From Chondrilla cf. caribensis (lineage: Eukaryota; Porifera; Demospongiae; Chondrillida; Chondrillidae), in assembly GCA_964020155.1 (NCBI GenBank), contig OZ026569.1:2258971-2322970 (forward strand): a stretch of 64,000 nucleotides of DNA, in the 5' to 3' direction. Below, in pieces: positions 1-13,440 of the stretch (positions are counted from its first letter, which is position 1; every line of letters starts with the position of its first letter). Made by a program: the position numbers and the translations under genes. The notes beneath the pieces are model-generated. The model worked only from the letters and a program-made list of their open reading frames with translations, searched no databases and was not told where the DNA came from.

Positions 1-54
1 ACATGGGTCAGAAGTTTTGAATCGTATTTAATACTATTATTAATTACTTTCTAG

Positions 55-3000
55 GAATTTGATATATCAAAAGAAGTGAAAAGTGACAACTATCTGGAAT
101 TTGGAGAAAGAGGGAGCCAGCCTTATCTGATGAAAGCTTTAGATATCTTCAGCGATGTCTTGGTGTACATTGAGAAGCAAGTTCGTCCTTTCATTGAAGA
201 TAAAATTGCACCCATTGTTACAAAGGATGATATCCAGTGGATTATCACAGTCCCTGCTATTTGGTCTGTATCAGCCCGTAGCTTTATGAGAAAGGCAGCA
301 AAAAAGGTTAGCCCTACATATAACTAAATTAATGACATTGTAGACCACCTAAACCTGTAGAAGATCGCACATGCTCCCTATGCAATTCACAATCTGTGGA
401 AGACGAAATACATTTCTTAATTCACTGTTCCGCATATGATTTCATTAGATTCAATCTTTTTCAATTGGCAACCAACTTGAACCACAATTTCAGATCTTTA
501 TCTTCTACAGATAAGTTTATCTTTTTAATGCGCAATAAAAACAAATCCATCATTGAACGAACATCCAACTTTATACACAAGGCCATGCAGCACAGATACT
601 CCCTAATGTCCCCCAACATTTAATTGATGTTCACTGTATTTCATCATGTTATACTGTTAGATATATTGCTGCAATATATTGCAATTGATTATTTCAAGCT
701 GAGGTCAAGGGCCGTTTTGGCTATATGACCGATGATGACTATATATAACCTGAGTTTATTGAATTTAAAGATTCTATAGAGGACAATTGATATTACTGAG
801 TTCAATTGCATTTTATGCGTATTACATATGTGGAGTGGTCATCTTTATGTATAAGGTCCTGTTTTGTGCACATTGTTTTCTGATTTTAGTTCTTTCTGTT
901 TATTTTGATTATAATCAGACTCTACCTATTCCTAAAAATCGCTAAATACACCCTATATATCTTCCAGAACGAATTTATTCGTGTATGGCAAAACTATTTC
1001 TTCAATCTACAACCTACCAATTGTACCAATCTGTCATATTCATTGGCACTTTGCAATACTTAATGGTATTTCTTCCTCTGATCAGAACATAGAATTTATC
1101 AGCATAATAGATGTGTGACAACCTTCTGTTGGAGTTGGCATACCATTAGCTTACAGGTTTCCCAAACCATGAATTCACTCACTCACTATCATAACAAAAA
1201 ACAAATGGGAATTGCAATCATCGCAGCATGTGAATTTCATTAACAGGATCCTGGGAACCAGACATAATAGCACCTATAGATACTGTAATCATTACACAGC
1301 ATGACCAATCACTTCAGAGTACTGTTATATGTTTGTTTTGGTTAGTAACATGCATACGAATCATGAAATGAGCTGAAACGACTACTGAACTGCAATGGCC
1401 ACGCCACAGGGTAGTTATAGCGTACATACCTAGTTTGGGGATTTAGGTCCTCTAATGATTGGAATGTTGATTAATCATCAATTACGTCATGATTCGCTGA
1501 GAATTATTTCTGCAATGTATTAGTGCAGGCGTCATGCTGACATGCATATGCAATCAGAAAACGATCAAACATTATCACAATTTGCATTAGATGGAAATAT
1601 ACTCATACATTAAACGAACAACCGAATTGGCCAAGAGAGCGTATAAAACATCGAAAATCGAAACATATCGCAATTTCCACAAAGGTTCAAATTAGCTTAA
1701 GTAACCACATGCACACTTCATTCCAGTGCAAAATGAATATACATACCTTTATAAATCCTTAAGGGTTACTTGGATCGTGGGTGATCTTCAGAAATCTCGC
1801 AATATGCAAAACGACGCCTATTCCATCATCATTCCTTGCATAATAACTATAGCAACGTCACATTAAATGGTGGTGGGGAGTTCGTTTCTCAAAAACAATG
1901 TTAGGACATCAGTAGATGGACCTTTTTTGCGTATTATTATGTCTTATAACGGTAGGGAGCGATGTCGTCTATATTCTGACCGTGAGTAAAATTATGCGAA
2001 CATTACACCTATTTTCCCTGTGTTTTATACACATTTCAGTACATTTTCAGTTACCGTATAACCGGAAATATTGGCGGTCATTTTATTTTGGCGGTTTGGC
2101 AGTTTGACCGACTACCGCCAACATAATATTTGCCAAAATAATAGCACCCGTGCCAAACGTCAAGATTACGTCACAATAAAGTGACGTAATCCCGACGTTG
2201 CGTGTCCCTATGGCTCGAATAATCATGGCGATGTATCGGTACTTCAAGAGAAAGGAACAGAATACAGCTGTCGATCGAAAACTCCATTTTCTAAAGTCAT
2301 TTCAAGCGTTAAAGTTTTTATATTGGGTAGCACAGTAACTGTGGCTATGAATATAATTATAACCTGGGCTTGCCATCCACCAAAATAAAAGCCGCCAATA
2401 CCCTAAAATTTGACAAACCGCCAAATATTCTTACCGCCAATATTTCTGGTTGTACGGTATAACTCTTATGTTAGAGCTTATAACATCTTCCCTCATGACA
2501 GATCATTAAATAATGATACATTCTTCCATTTGGTACCAATTTGAAAATTCGTCTGAGGCCATCTAGCGATGCACAAAAAGCGATTTTTATTCAGAAGAAC
2601 AATATTCTTATGACGTGTTTGCAGCTTCTTGATACATGCTGTTCAATCAATTTCTCACTTAGACTTCAAAACAAGATCAAATTATTAGCACATATCAAAA
2701 AAATGATTCATTATTTTTCCTCCATTCTATAAATGCGGTATGTTTTCAGGGTTGATATGCATCTACCATTTTAGTGCTATTTTTGGGGTCCATCATAATG
2801 ACCCTGTGGCATGTGTAATGCGTGGGTGGTAGCTCATGATTCCACCAGATGTTTTGAGATCGTTATTCATTGTAACGAGATCGTTATTCATTGTAGTTGT
2901 AAAACATAACGAATGGTTGTTCGACCACCACCAGTGGATGATCCTACTTTGATCACCAATGTTTCAATCACCGATAGTCTTCTAAGAAAGGAGGCTTACA

Positions 3001-4723
3001 GGACTGTTGTAAAGGTCAGGTTGAATAGATTATCCTAAGCCGGTAAAAGTAATTTAATGTGACATTGAAAATCTGAAAATCGTGCGTGACCCAAGTTGAA
3101 TTCGAGGATTCTTACAGGTATGCATTCTAATTATCAACTGGAATGATTGGTGCGCATGGGTTAAAGGTAATCCAATCGTGAACCTTCCATGTATTGTTTT
3201 GATTTTTGATGTTTTTTGGCATGCACTTGCTCGGCCTATTTGAACTTTAGGGGTTTTTCTGTTTCAATGTGAGGGAGTGCATGATATCGGTGGAAGCGAA
3301 GTGTGATGTAGGGATTATCATACTAGTCTTGTAGGGCAGGCAATCCAACCAGTTAGGAATAATTGGATGTAATTTGCAATTTAAGGGTTGTACATGTGTT
3401 TTAACCATCTTGATTTAAATTTGGAAGCTAATTATAGTAAATATATCTACTTTTATTCAGGCCAAACTGCACAATGAAAAAAAAAGCGATAGCCTTCTAC
3501 TTGCTTTAGAACCAGAAAGTGCTGCTCTCCATTTAAGAGATGAATTTCAGAAGGATCAGTTGCCAGAACACTTACGCAATGCCTCCAAGTATATCACCAT
3601 TGATTGTGGTGGTGGCACAATTGATATAGCCACACATCAAGTCGATGTTGAGGAAGGTCACGAGCAAAAAGGTAAAGTTGTTGTGTATGAGCTTCACAGA
3701 CCAGTTGGAAGTGATCTAGGATCCAATCGAATAAATGACAAATTTCTTTCATTTTTATGCTATAATGCTGTATCAAGACTAGCAGAATTCATGACACGCA
3801 TTAAGGAGCAATATCCAAAATTGTGGTTAGATTTGAAGATGAAATTTGAGGCCAAGAAAATTAGATGGAATGGTAGGGATAAGTTTATTGTTGCTCTCCC
3901 AGACAAAATGTTTCATCAATATGACGAGATTTATAATGAGGAAGATGGTCTATCAAAGTTGCTTGCAGTTCAGGACGGACATCAAGATATATATATACAG
4001 GAAGATACAAGTTACTTAGTTATTGCAAATAATATTGTAAAATCATGGTTCATGGAGTCTGTTAACAGCATCATTTCTGAAGTTAAACGAATCAACCGCC
4101 GGTACAGATTAGACGGAATCTTTGTGGTAGGGGGCTTTTCTCAATGTACTCTGTTGAAAGATGCCCTGAGGGATGAATTTGAGCAAGATAAAATTGCCTT
4201 TCCAGGGAATTCATCTCTGGCTATTGTCCAGGGTGCTGCTAAATATGGCCCAGATCCAAGAGCCTTAAAAAGCCGCAAATCTCCAGCTACATATGGAATA
4301 GGTACTACAACAAAATTTAAAGATGGAGTTCACAATGAAAAGTATAAATTTGTGAAAAGGTCCACAGGAGAATACTATTGTGACAATATATTTGCAAAAT
4401 ATGTGACAATAGATGACTCTTTGTCCACAGATAATCCATCTGTAAAGGTTTTTATTCCTTTGGATATTTCAAATACCAGTGTCTCAGTTCCAGTTTATGC
4501 TTCATCTGACACTGATCCATTTTACACCACCGAAGAAAGTTGTATTCTTCTAGACACTATTATAGTGCCTTTACCGGAGACTAAATCCCGTATTGAAGAC
4601 AGAAAGATCTATATAACATTTGATTTCTCTGGACCTGAGCTTCTTGTCCATGCAACAGAAAATTCCCATACATTTGCAGGTGAAACATCAATCGAATATC
4701 TTTCAGCTGATAAATATCATTAG
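55..4723 (+). CDS. HSPA12-like Hsp70-superfamily protein, 5' partial, two exons
   Basis: Two exons join in phase 0: 55-306 (acceptor ctag before 55, donor gttagc at 307) and 3461-4723 (acceptor ttcag). The visible product is about 504 residues and its N-terminus lies left of the window. The fold is the actin-like ATPase of the Hsp70 superfamily, HSPA12 branch. The motif 'WIITVPAIWS' precedes the splice. Exon 2 has 'LALEPESAAL', the phosphate-binding 'IDCGGGTIDIA', and the adenosine motif 'IFVVGGFSQC' followed by 'NSSLAIVQGAAKYG'. HSPA12 proteins bind ATP but lack the usual Hsp70 substrate domain; the C-terminal part here is likewise short and ends 'LSADKYH'. A possible polyadenylation signal, aataaa, lies near 4759. 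The 3.1-kb intron is filled with a LINE fragment, a MITE and a broken copy of the neighbouring kinase gene. The family call is strong; which HSPA12 paralogue it is cannot be decided. Confidence 0.88.
342..622 (+). mobile_element. non-LTR retrotransposon C-terminal fragment
   Basis: An open frame in the HSPA12-like intron encodes the cysteine/histidine knuckle typical of the C-terminus of LINE reverse transcriptases: 'CSLCNSQSVEDEIHFLIHC' followed by a short helical tail ending at 622. The C-x2-C and H-x4-C spacing is visible. It has no start codon of its own and no polymerase domain nearby, so it is a 5'-truncated insertion, not a host gene. Confidence 0.7.
1120..3050 (+). pseudogene. broken duplicate of the 5' end of the kinase gene at 6141
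   Basis: Two blocks match the region around the start of the kinase gene. Block 1 (about 1120-1395) matches 5783-6060, the upstream region, including the run 'ccattagcttacaggtttcc'. Block 2 (about 2815-3050) matches 6065-6275, the last upstream bases and first codons. In block 2 the start is ATGGTT where the gene has ATGGCT. The glycine loop is shifted out of frame and a stop replaces the codons after 'NGLS', so it cannot encode a kinase. About 1.4 kb lies between the blocks and includes a MITE at 2052-2459. The copy sits inside the HSPA12-like intron. Confidence 0.85.
2052..2459. mobile_element. MITE with 27-bp terminal inverted repeats
   Basis: The left end TACCGTATAACCGGAAATAT and the reverse complement of the right end match over about 27 bp with two mismatches, continuing into 'TGGCGGT'. 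Short GGCGGT/ACCGCC motifs recur inside both arms. It has no coding capacity. TA dinucleotides flank the ends. Its termini share 'TACCGTA' with the element at 50188-50381, suggesting a related DNA transposon group. Confidence 0.75.
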
Positions 4724-6140
4724 TAACCTTGCAACTGTGTAAAACTGGTATGATTATGTAATAAATTATCATGGTGTTGTTCACAATTATGTACAGATGA
4801 TAACTTCCTGTGAATGTTATGATCAGTTTAATTTTGATTTATATTTGATTGTGTTAGTTTCAATTTTATTTTACATGATATAGATATATATCATTGAGAG
4901 TTTGTTAGTTCTGGGGTATATGTAGGTTGTACATTACAGACAATGTCATATAGACTATTTTAAATATATAAATTATTTTTAGGTAATTCTGATAACATTC
5001 ACCTGGAGTATGTTCCCTGTGATCATTATAATTTCATACATTACTTCATACTTATTATTCAGGATGATCCACTGCATGTGAACCACTCTCACATACACAA
5101 ACCATATTATGCGTAACAAGGATATTGCACAAAATGATTTACATATGTACACATGTGTACATGATATATTACAAGGCTTAGCATACTTTCAATTTGTACA
5201 TAGACTATCATACATAATTATGGATCTACCATTTTACATAATTGAACGTAATATGTACTCACACTCTTTTATTAATTACTCTTTAATTCCCTCTGGAGAT
5301 CTTATATTTGAAAATTTCATTAGTAAGATCGCCATTTAAATAAATGTCCCCTCTCCAACCTTTCATAACTGTAATTCCATACATGCATGGGCATTTGTAG
5401 TTGTGCACTTCCATAAAGGTAAACATTCCATACATATGTCTTACAACATTGAACACAATGTCAGGCACCATTAGAATAATTATTATAATAGCATGTTAAA
5501 CATCCATGCGCATGTATATTCGTTAATGCACTCACATGCATGCACATATACAAATTTGTAGAAATAGCATATTATATATAACATTTCAACACACACTCTC
5601 CTATTTTTGCAAATGTGCAATTGAATTTGTAGTTCGTATAGTACTTCAATGTTGCAGTATGAACCAATAATATTCCTTGGTACACATACGTACATATATG
5701 CACGCATTTGTCCAATGTTCATTATGTGGTATACTGCTATGATATGATCAGTCTGTGAATTAAAAAAAGGTCAGAGATGTGTGGTAGCCTTCTGTGGGAG
5801 TTGGCATGCCATTAGCTTACAGGTTTCCCAAACCATGAATTCACTCACTCACTATCATAACAAATAACAAATGGGAATTGCAATTACATCCCAACATGTG
5901 AATTTCATTAACAGGATCCTGGGAACCAGACAGGCAGGCTAGCTACTAAAACGTAAAAGTACGTATAGATTCTGTAATCATTACACAGCATGACCAACTA
6001 CTGTATTTTGGTTAGTAACACGCATACGAATCTTGAAACGGACTGCTGATTCAATGGCCGTGCATGTATCATGAATGCGTGGGTGGTAGCTCATTACTCC
6101 ACATGAGATCGTTATTCATTGTAGTTGTGAAAAATAACGA

Positions 6141-9100
6141 ATGGCTCGACCACCACCAGTGGATGATCCTACTTTAATCACCAATGTTTCGATCACTGAT
6201 AATCGTCTTGGAGAGGGGGCTTACGGGACTGTTGTAGAGGTCAGATGGAATGGATTATCCTGTGCTGGTAAAAGACTTCACGAGAAACTTGATTTACCTC
6301 AACATTTTGCGGTAGATTATTTCAGGAAAGAATGCCTGACATGGAGCAAATTGCGACATCCTCATATCGCCCAATTTTTCGGCACATTTAAAGAAAATCC
6401 GTCAGATACTACTGCTCTACCGATTTTAGTCATAGAAAAAATGGATAGTAGTCTGACAGAGTTACTCCGTTTACGAAACGAGGAAGTGTCCCATTCAAAC
6501 ATCCCCTTTTGCATCAGAGTTCGTCTTTTAGAACACATAGCACTTGCCTTGGTTTATTTACACAGCCTGCGGTATATCCACAGGGACGTAACCCCAAACA
6601 ACGTTTTGGTGGATCTTTACACGATGACCGCTAAACTCACGGATTTCGGCATGGCTAAAGCTTTGGGTAAAGGGGTGACGACAATGACAGTCGGGCCTGG
6701 CGGTCCTGCTTTCATGCCTCCGGAAGCTTCCACCACAACTTATGATACCAGTCTCGACATCTTTTCGAGTGGTTGCGTGATAATCAGCGTTCTCGTGTGT
6801 CAGTGGCCAACTCCTGGGCCTCCATCGAAAACGGAAGGAGGAAACCTAGTAGCTATTTCAGAATTTGATAGGCGGAAAGAATATATAGATCAATTCTCGT
6901 CCGACGCAGCACCTTTCGAGCCTATTGTACGCTCCACTTTAGAGAATGAGCCAAATAAACGCCCTTCCAGCGAGACCCTGGCGCATCGAATTCAAAACAT
7001 CAAAAAGAGCATCCCAAAATCGGACAACCTCCATTTTTTGGAGCAGCGTGAGCTTCTAGAGGTATTTCTTTGGGATGTTTAGTCTATAACTCAGTCTTAC
7101 ATATATGTTTGGTGTATTCGAATTAGCAGATTAATCACCACATTGGTCACTTGTGTTCATTAGAATTCAACTTTGCATGGCTCCTTCAAAATGATGACAG
7201 TGATTATCATCTGGTGGACCATGTATATATAGGGTAATACGGGGTAATTTGGGACACTGAGGTATTGTGGGATGGGTACTTTGATAATCTTCATAATACT
7301 ATGTGTTCAAGTCTCTACTGTTGGTCAGCCCCCTATGTATGGGGATGTAAGTTCAAAACAGAGCTGAGAGCAGAGGTAGTGTGAGGCATGTGTTTTGAAT
7401 TATCCCAGTAATATCTAAACTTTCCTCTTCTACCCTATTATGCTGAGGGAATTGATGTCACATCACATTAATATGATAATTATTCCTCTTATTATTCTTA
7501 TTCTTCTTATTATTATTATTATGGTGGTGATATAAAAATAATGATAAGTAATGATATAATTATTACACTCATATTTACAATTAAATAAAATACACATAAG
7601 TTATGCATATATACATATACGCATATTATTATTATTATAAATATTATTATTATTATTAATATTATTATTGATGTCTGGTTCCATTGAGCATCTTATTTTC
7701 TGCACAAATAAATTCCAATAATAAAATATTATATTGTGATTGAATGTGTTACCAAAATGGAGCATAACTGAATTGTGTCTATCAAGTCATTTTTGGTTTT
7801 CCAAAATAGGCTGTTGAAGAGCTACGAAGTAGCCAACTGTCTAATGAGGAAGAATTGCAAAAATATAAAGAAACGGTAGAAAGCACAACTGCTACACTGC
7901 AGGAAAAAGACAAAGAAATTGATGCACTTCAGATAGAAATGGATCACCTTAAAAGACAATCTAAAAGTAGAATTGCTGAGCTTGTTGAATGTCACCAAAA
8001 GCAGACTGATAGGTGAGTTACAGATACTGTAACAGTAAGAATAATTTTTATATGTAGATTGTTAAGGAGTAAGCAATATTCACATTGTACCCATATGTTA
8101 AACCTCACAAATTATACTACTTATTTTTAGTCAATTTTTTTCTTCTTTCATAGGATTCATGCACAGAACAGAAGGTAAATGCAGTTTGACCTTAAATAAT
8201 TTGTATCAATTTATAGATAATTTTGGTTACATTTTTGTAGAATTAACAACCTGGAAGAAGCCAATTACACTTTGTGAGCTAATACAACTAAACTAACATA
8301 TCTAAATATTATTGTTGATACATTCAGTTATTGTAACTACACTTGTCTTTACTGTGTAAATATCAAATTCCTGGTGACTGATTGGACTGTAAATACTCAC
8401 TACTTTATTTTATACTGATATTGTTTCCACAGGCAGATTGAGTACAAACAAAAATCCAGGAGTTGTGACAAGTGAGTGTGAGGGAAGTCAATTTTAAGTT
8501 AGGTTTGTGTTTGTTAGGGAAGAGAAGGGACACTTTTTGAATTGCGTGTCACCTTATACATACCGCTATACATTGTAGTGGAGGTATAATTACGAATAAT
8601 AATATTATTATTATTCGTATTTTTTATTTTATTATTATTATTATTATTATTATATAATAATATAATAATAAACAATATCTTATATTTCTCAAACCAATAT
8701 ATCACCATTGCCTACATAACTTTACTCCTGTATCCTGCCTCCCTAAATATGATATCAGTTACATATACAAATCTGGATTTAGTATATTATAATGTAGTTG
8801 TGTGAGAATATTGAGACAAGTGAAATATTATTCAATGTATTATTCAATGTAAAATTATACATCACAATTACATAATCTTATTTACTGAGCAAGCAATAAA
8901 TTGTCACATATAGTGATAAAATAAAGAAAAGAAGTATTAATTTTAGTGTTTCTCAACTGCATGGTCTTAACCTGTATACTGTTCCCACTCTCTTCTGGGA
9001 AGGTGTAAGCGGAATTTCAGTAATACTACAAGCTAAAATTCTTTGTCTAACTGATCTGCCAAGTCTGCTGTCAATCCATGTCAGTCCATCATGCTGTCAG

Positions 9101-12100
9101 TCTGAAATTGTGCAGCTGGGGGGGGGGGGGGGGGGCTCCACATAACATCAAAGTCCACAACAGACATGGCAGCTAGGGCAGTTCTTAATACTCCCCTGTC
9201 CAAACAGATCCTTTCAAAACTTGGATAAGTGTTGATAGCGACATTAGAATACATATATACTGTCCGTTGCTTCGCCTATGTCTACACAAGAGATCATTTA
9301 CTTCACAGTACTGCAATTTTTCTCTCCACCAACTTCTTGACAAACGGCAGTATATCATACAAAAATGCATAGTGGTACACAGAAGAATTACGGTTGGCGG
9401 AATTGTGAGATGACAAATTACTGGTATAGCATAACCAAACAAAAAAATTGGTTTCGAAATAATATAACAAATATTCATTCTATGTATATCCTATGACAGT
9501 ACTCAGCTATTATATTTAGTACATTTGCACAAGTGAAATGGTAAAAAATACTGAAAATGTGGACCTGCAAAATAATTGGTGCCACAATATGATGCATATA
9601 ATTATTACATATATGAGTAATTGTAATTGTAATTTGTAATTACTCACAGTAGTTGTAAAGGAAATTGATTACATCAAGAAGTGATTGTAATGTGAACTGC
9701 ATGATCTGACTCTAAGCCATGTGATTCACTAGGTGGAAAAGGGTACCTTTTTCACATAGTTTACTATAATTATGTACATTTATAGGACATTTGTATGAAT
9801 GTTCATCAGTTGTAATGTCAACAATCATTTTCAACTCATTCCGAACATTGTCAAGGAGTTAGTCATTAAAATGCCATCAATCATCTTGATTATTGTTACT
9901 ACTGTAACATATGAACATGACATTGAATCATTTCTTTATGTACATAGATATAGATTAGATTCATGCAGATTGAGAGAAGAAAGAGATAGTTGTGTGAATC
10001 TCTTAAGAAAGCATAACATCAGTGAATCAGATATTCACTGTAACAGGTATGAAGTGAATTTGTTGCTTTAATAATATTAGATCATCTATTCCACTACAAT
10101 ATACAAATTTTATTATTATATTAAAATGTAATATCTATTGTATGATAGTATGGTATGTACTTTCTTCGGGCACATACTAATTAATATGTGTGTAAGTGTA
10201 AGCGAAAATGGCCCTTAAGTGATTTTTTGTGTCAAATGTGCCTTTGTTTGGTATTGGCCATGACACAATCATTAAGATTATAGGAGAGACTATTTATGTG
10301 CTACAGGTCTTTGTTTGAGTGCAAAGTTATAACGGATAACCGGCCCACTTCCGTTTTTGGCACTGGATCCGTATGCTGAGAATGTCATACCGTACTGACC
10401 AATAGAAATTCATGACGTCATTCAAGCGAATCCACATTCAAGATCGAACTGCATAACACTGTGTAACTTACAATGGCGGCTTTGACAACGAAAATGCTTT
10501 GTTCTCGAAAAATATGTATTGTATCAACACGACGCTTTTGGAACTTATTCTTTATCACTATTATAAGGATTTGATCGAATAAAATGAAAATGGAAAATTT
10601 TGAATTATTTGGCTGTTATGATTCAGAGCATTTTGATAACAATGGCTAAGGGCCCTTTTCGCTTGCATGCTCACATATTATTATGTTGCAATAGTAAATT
10701 CAAATCAGTAACAATATATAAAGCATTTTCATTCACTTCAGACTAAGTTTGACTACTTGTATAAGTTTGAAGATGCCCAAGTTGTGTTCAAATCATATGT
10801 GCCAACCATACAATATCTTATAAAGGGACAGAATTGCCCTAAAAGTGGGATTTTGTGGTGATTAATTTTTGCACTCTCTGCTCGTGATACTCATGCACAT
10901 CCATTTCAAGCATTAATTTTGAAAGTTAGAACTTCGCACTGTCCTTCTGGCTTTTTCACTGTATTTGTGTCAAGATTATCGACTGAGTCAAATTAGTTGA
11001 AAAATTTACCATCTTGAAAAATTGTTTGAATATTATTGTCTAAATTGGGGCATATTGTCTTACATGCTGTACATAATATTAAAGCTCACATCCACTTCTG
11101 TGTCATGTCTTAGAATACAATTTCTTATTGTAGTATGCCCAAATCCTGACAATAATTTAACATTTCACTGAATTGGAATTGATATTACTATTATTTCTTT
11201 CATAGGAAGAGTTTTGATTATGGCTCATTTGAAGCTGATTTCAAAGAATTAAGGTATGTACGTAATAATTGTATTTCTTTTAGTTACAACAGTATAGTAA
11301 TATTTGATATGACAGAATTTTTTACGGACATAGATTTGAGGTGTTCGTGTCATAAAACATATTATAACTAAGTCCAAGGATGTGAGAACCGAAAGATAAA
11401 TGTATTGTTATCACAAATTAATTTCTAGTGTCTAAGTTTATGTCTTTACTTATAACACGAGTATTAATTTGAATAAGCCCATTTCTAATTAATTTCAGCA
11501 TATGTGATCTTTGATTATATCTGTTCTCTTGGTGACAGTACTATGAAAGACGCAATACAGTGTTTATCAACTGCATTGGAGTGCATGTGTGACAAATTTG
11601 CATCTAAATCTGAGTGCACCTCAAAGCCTCCGATTGTACTTGTATCACTTGTTACAAGGTTCGGCAGTTGGAATTTGGGTACCCAGGTTTTTTTGTGTGA
11701 CTTCTTAATGGTGAGTTATGTATGGCTGTGAAATATCAAGATTGTCATAAAACAAAGTCTGAATAAAAATAATACATGAGACTGATCCATTGATATGAAT
11801 ATGCGTGTGATGAGTAATTAGTGTTCAAGTATTCATTATTACAAGTTTAGGCAGCAAAAAAGATATTCAAACTATTGCATAGCGGAAATATTAATTTTGT
11901 AGGTGAATGTTTTTATGATTAATAAAAGGTTGATTTGAACTCAAGTTGTAACGTAGAATTTTCATGTTTTTCTTACCAGTGAAGTATAGTGCATGCCTCC
12001 AGTATAACAGCCACATGTTGCATAGCAGTACTACAGGAAAACGTATCTAAACAGCCATCTACCAGCAGTTCTTCTGTGCTGGACCATGAATTGTCATTAA

Positions 12101-13404
12101 GTAAAGATAACCTCATGTAACCTTGCTAACTGCTTCCCTAAATCCCGCACGATAAATGGTTCTTTTTAACCGTAATTGGATGGCTACTCACACAGGTTAC
12201 AAAATATGGAGCTTGTTCAGGCTTGCCCAATAATGTGGCTAAGGCACTCTCAATTGTCACTGAAACAAGGACCTAGTACATCTAGAAGTGGACATTATAC
12301 TTCATACATTACTTGTATCAAGATTGACAATTTTGTATTTAGGAACATAAAATGATCAAATCTTATAATGCAATTTGTATACTCACATGAAATTGTGTGC
12401 AATCCATTTATCTGCACTCGAAGCTTCTTTACCCTTTCCTGGTCACAAGCAAGTCAGCCACCTAAGTGGCTCGTATACATCTCCCAGTCAAGCATACTAC
12501 GTATGCATTTTCATTTTATGTCAGGAATATCATGGACAGTTTACACGATTCTTATGTAGAGTTTAAAGCAAATACAGTTTATGTATAGCAAGTCGGTTAT
12601 GGGCAAAGAAAAATTGCAATATGCTAAAGTATATGTAGGAATACATGGGACAATGATACGATCGCACAAAATGAAATTGATGAGTACTCAGAAACTATAT
12701 TCCATCATATTATGCCCGAATTCTGCTTGATATGGTGCTCTATCAAATCATTACATGCAGTAAACACTTTAATTATAATAAGTGTGATGAAGAAGCTTTG
12801 TTAACATGATCTAAACTAAGTCTTACCGAATGGTATTGATAATGCGGACACGTACTGATAATATACACTTATGTATATTAACTGATTGATAAACTGCATC
12901 TTTCAAAACGTTCTCAGATTGCCAAGGCACAATTTTGAAACAAACAGAGAGAATGAGAAATTGTCTGTATTTTTAAAACCAAATAACAGTCAAGGACTGT
13001 TCCACTGAAGTTTTCAACAGTCTAAAAGTTCACACCACTAAAGTGGCTTGTGCATGACTAGGAACAATACAGGAAAAGGGTTAAAGCTCAAAACTTAAAA
13101 TCAAATTAGTAATTATTAAACTGAAGTGAATAAATTTTTGTATTTTGCAGAAGGTGTATGCATATTGCAAGGAACATATAGTGCGGAGTGTAGGAATAGC
13201 TGTTAAGGATGCAAAATTTGTGGAAGATATGGAGAATTCCTTTCCTGAGGTGTCAGATGATCTTGTAGATAAGGTAAATGCCTAGCAAGATATATGATTC
13301 GGTATATTGTGTTTAGCCTTGTTTGGTTTGATAGAGGGTTACAGCTTAATTTTGTTGTTTTGGTACTTCCAGTGCATACTTCCTCTTTGTACATACCCCA
13401 ACTG

Positions 13405-13440
<36 letters not shown>

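Noticed and set aside
11499..11538. An earlier acceptor (ttcag at 11498) for exon 8 of the kinase gene
   Set aside because: With the strong donor at 11254 it would put a TGA in frame. The acceptor at 11538 (gtgacag) keeps the frame open.
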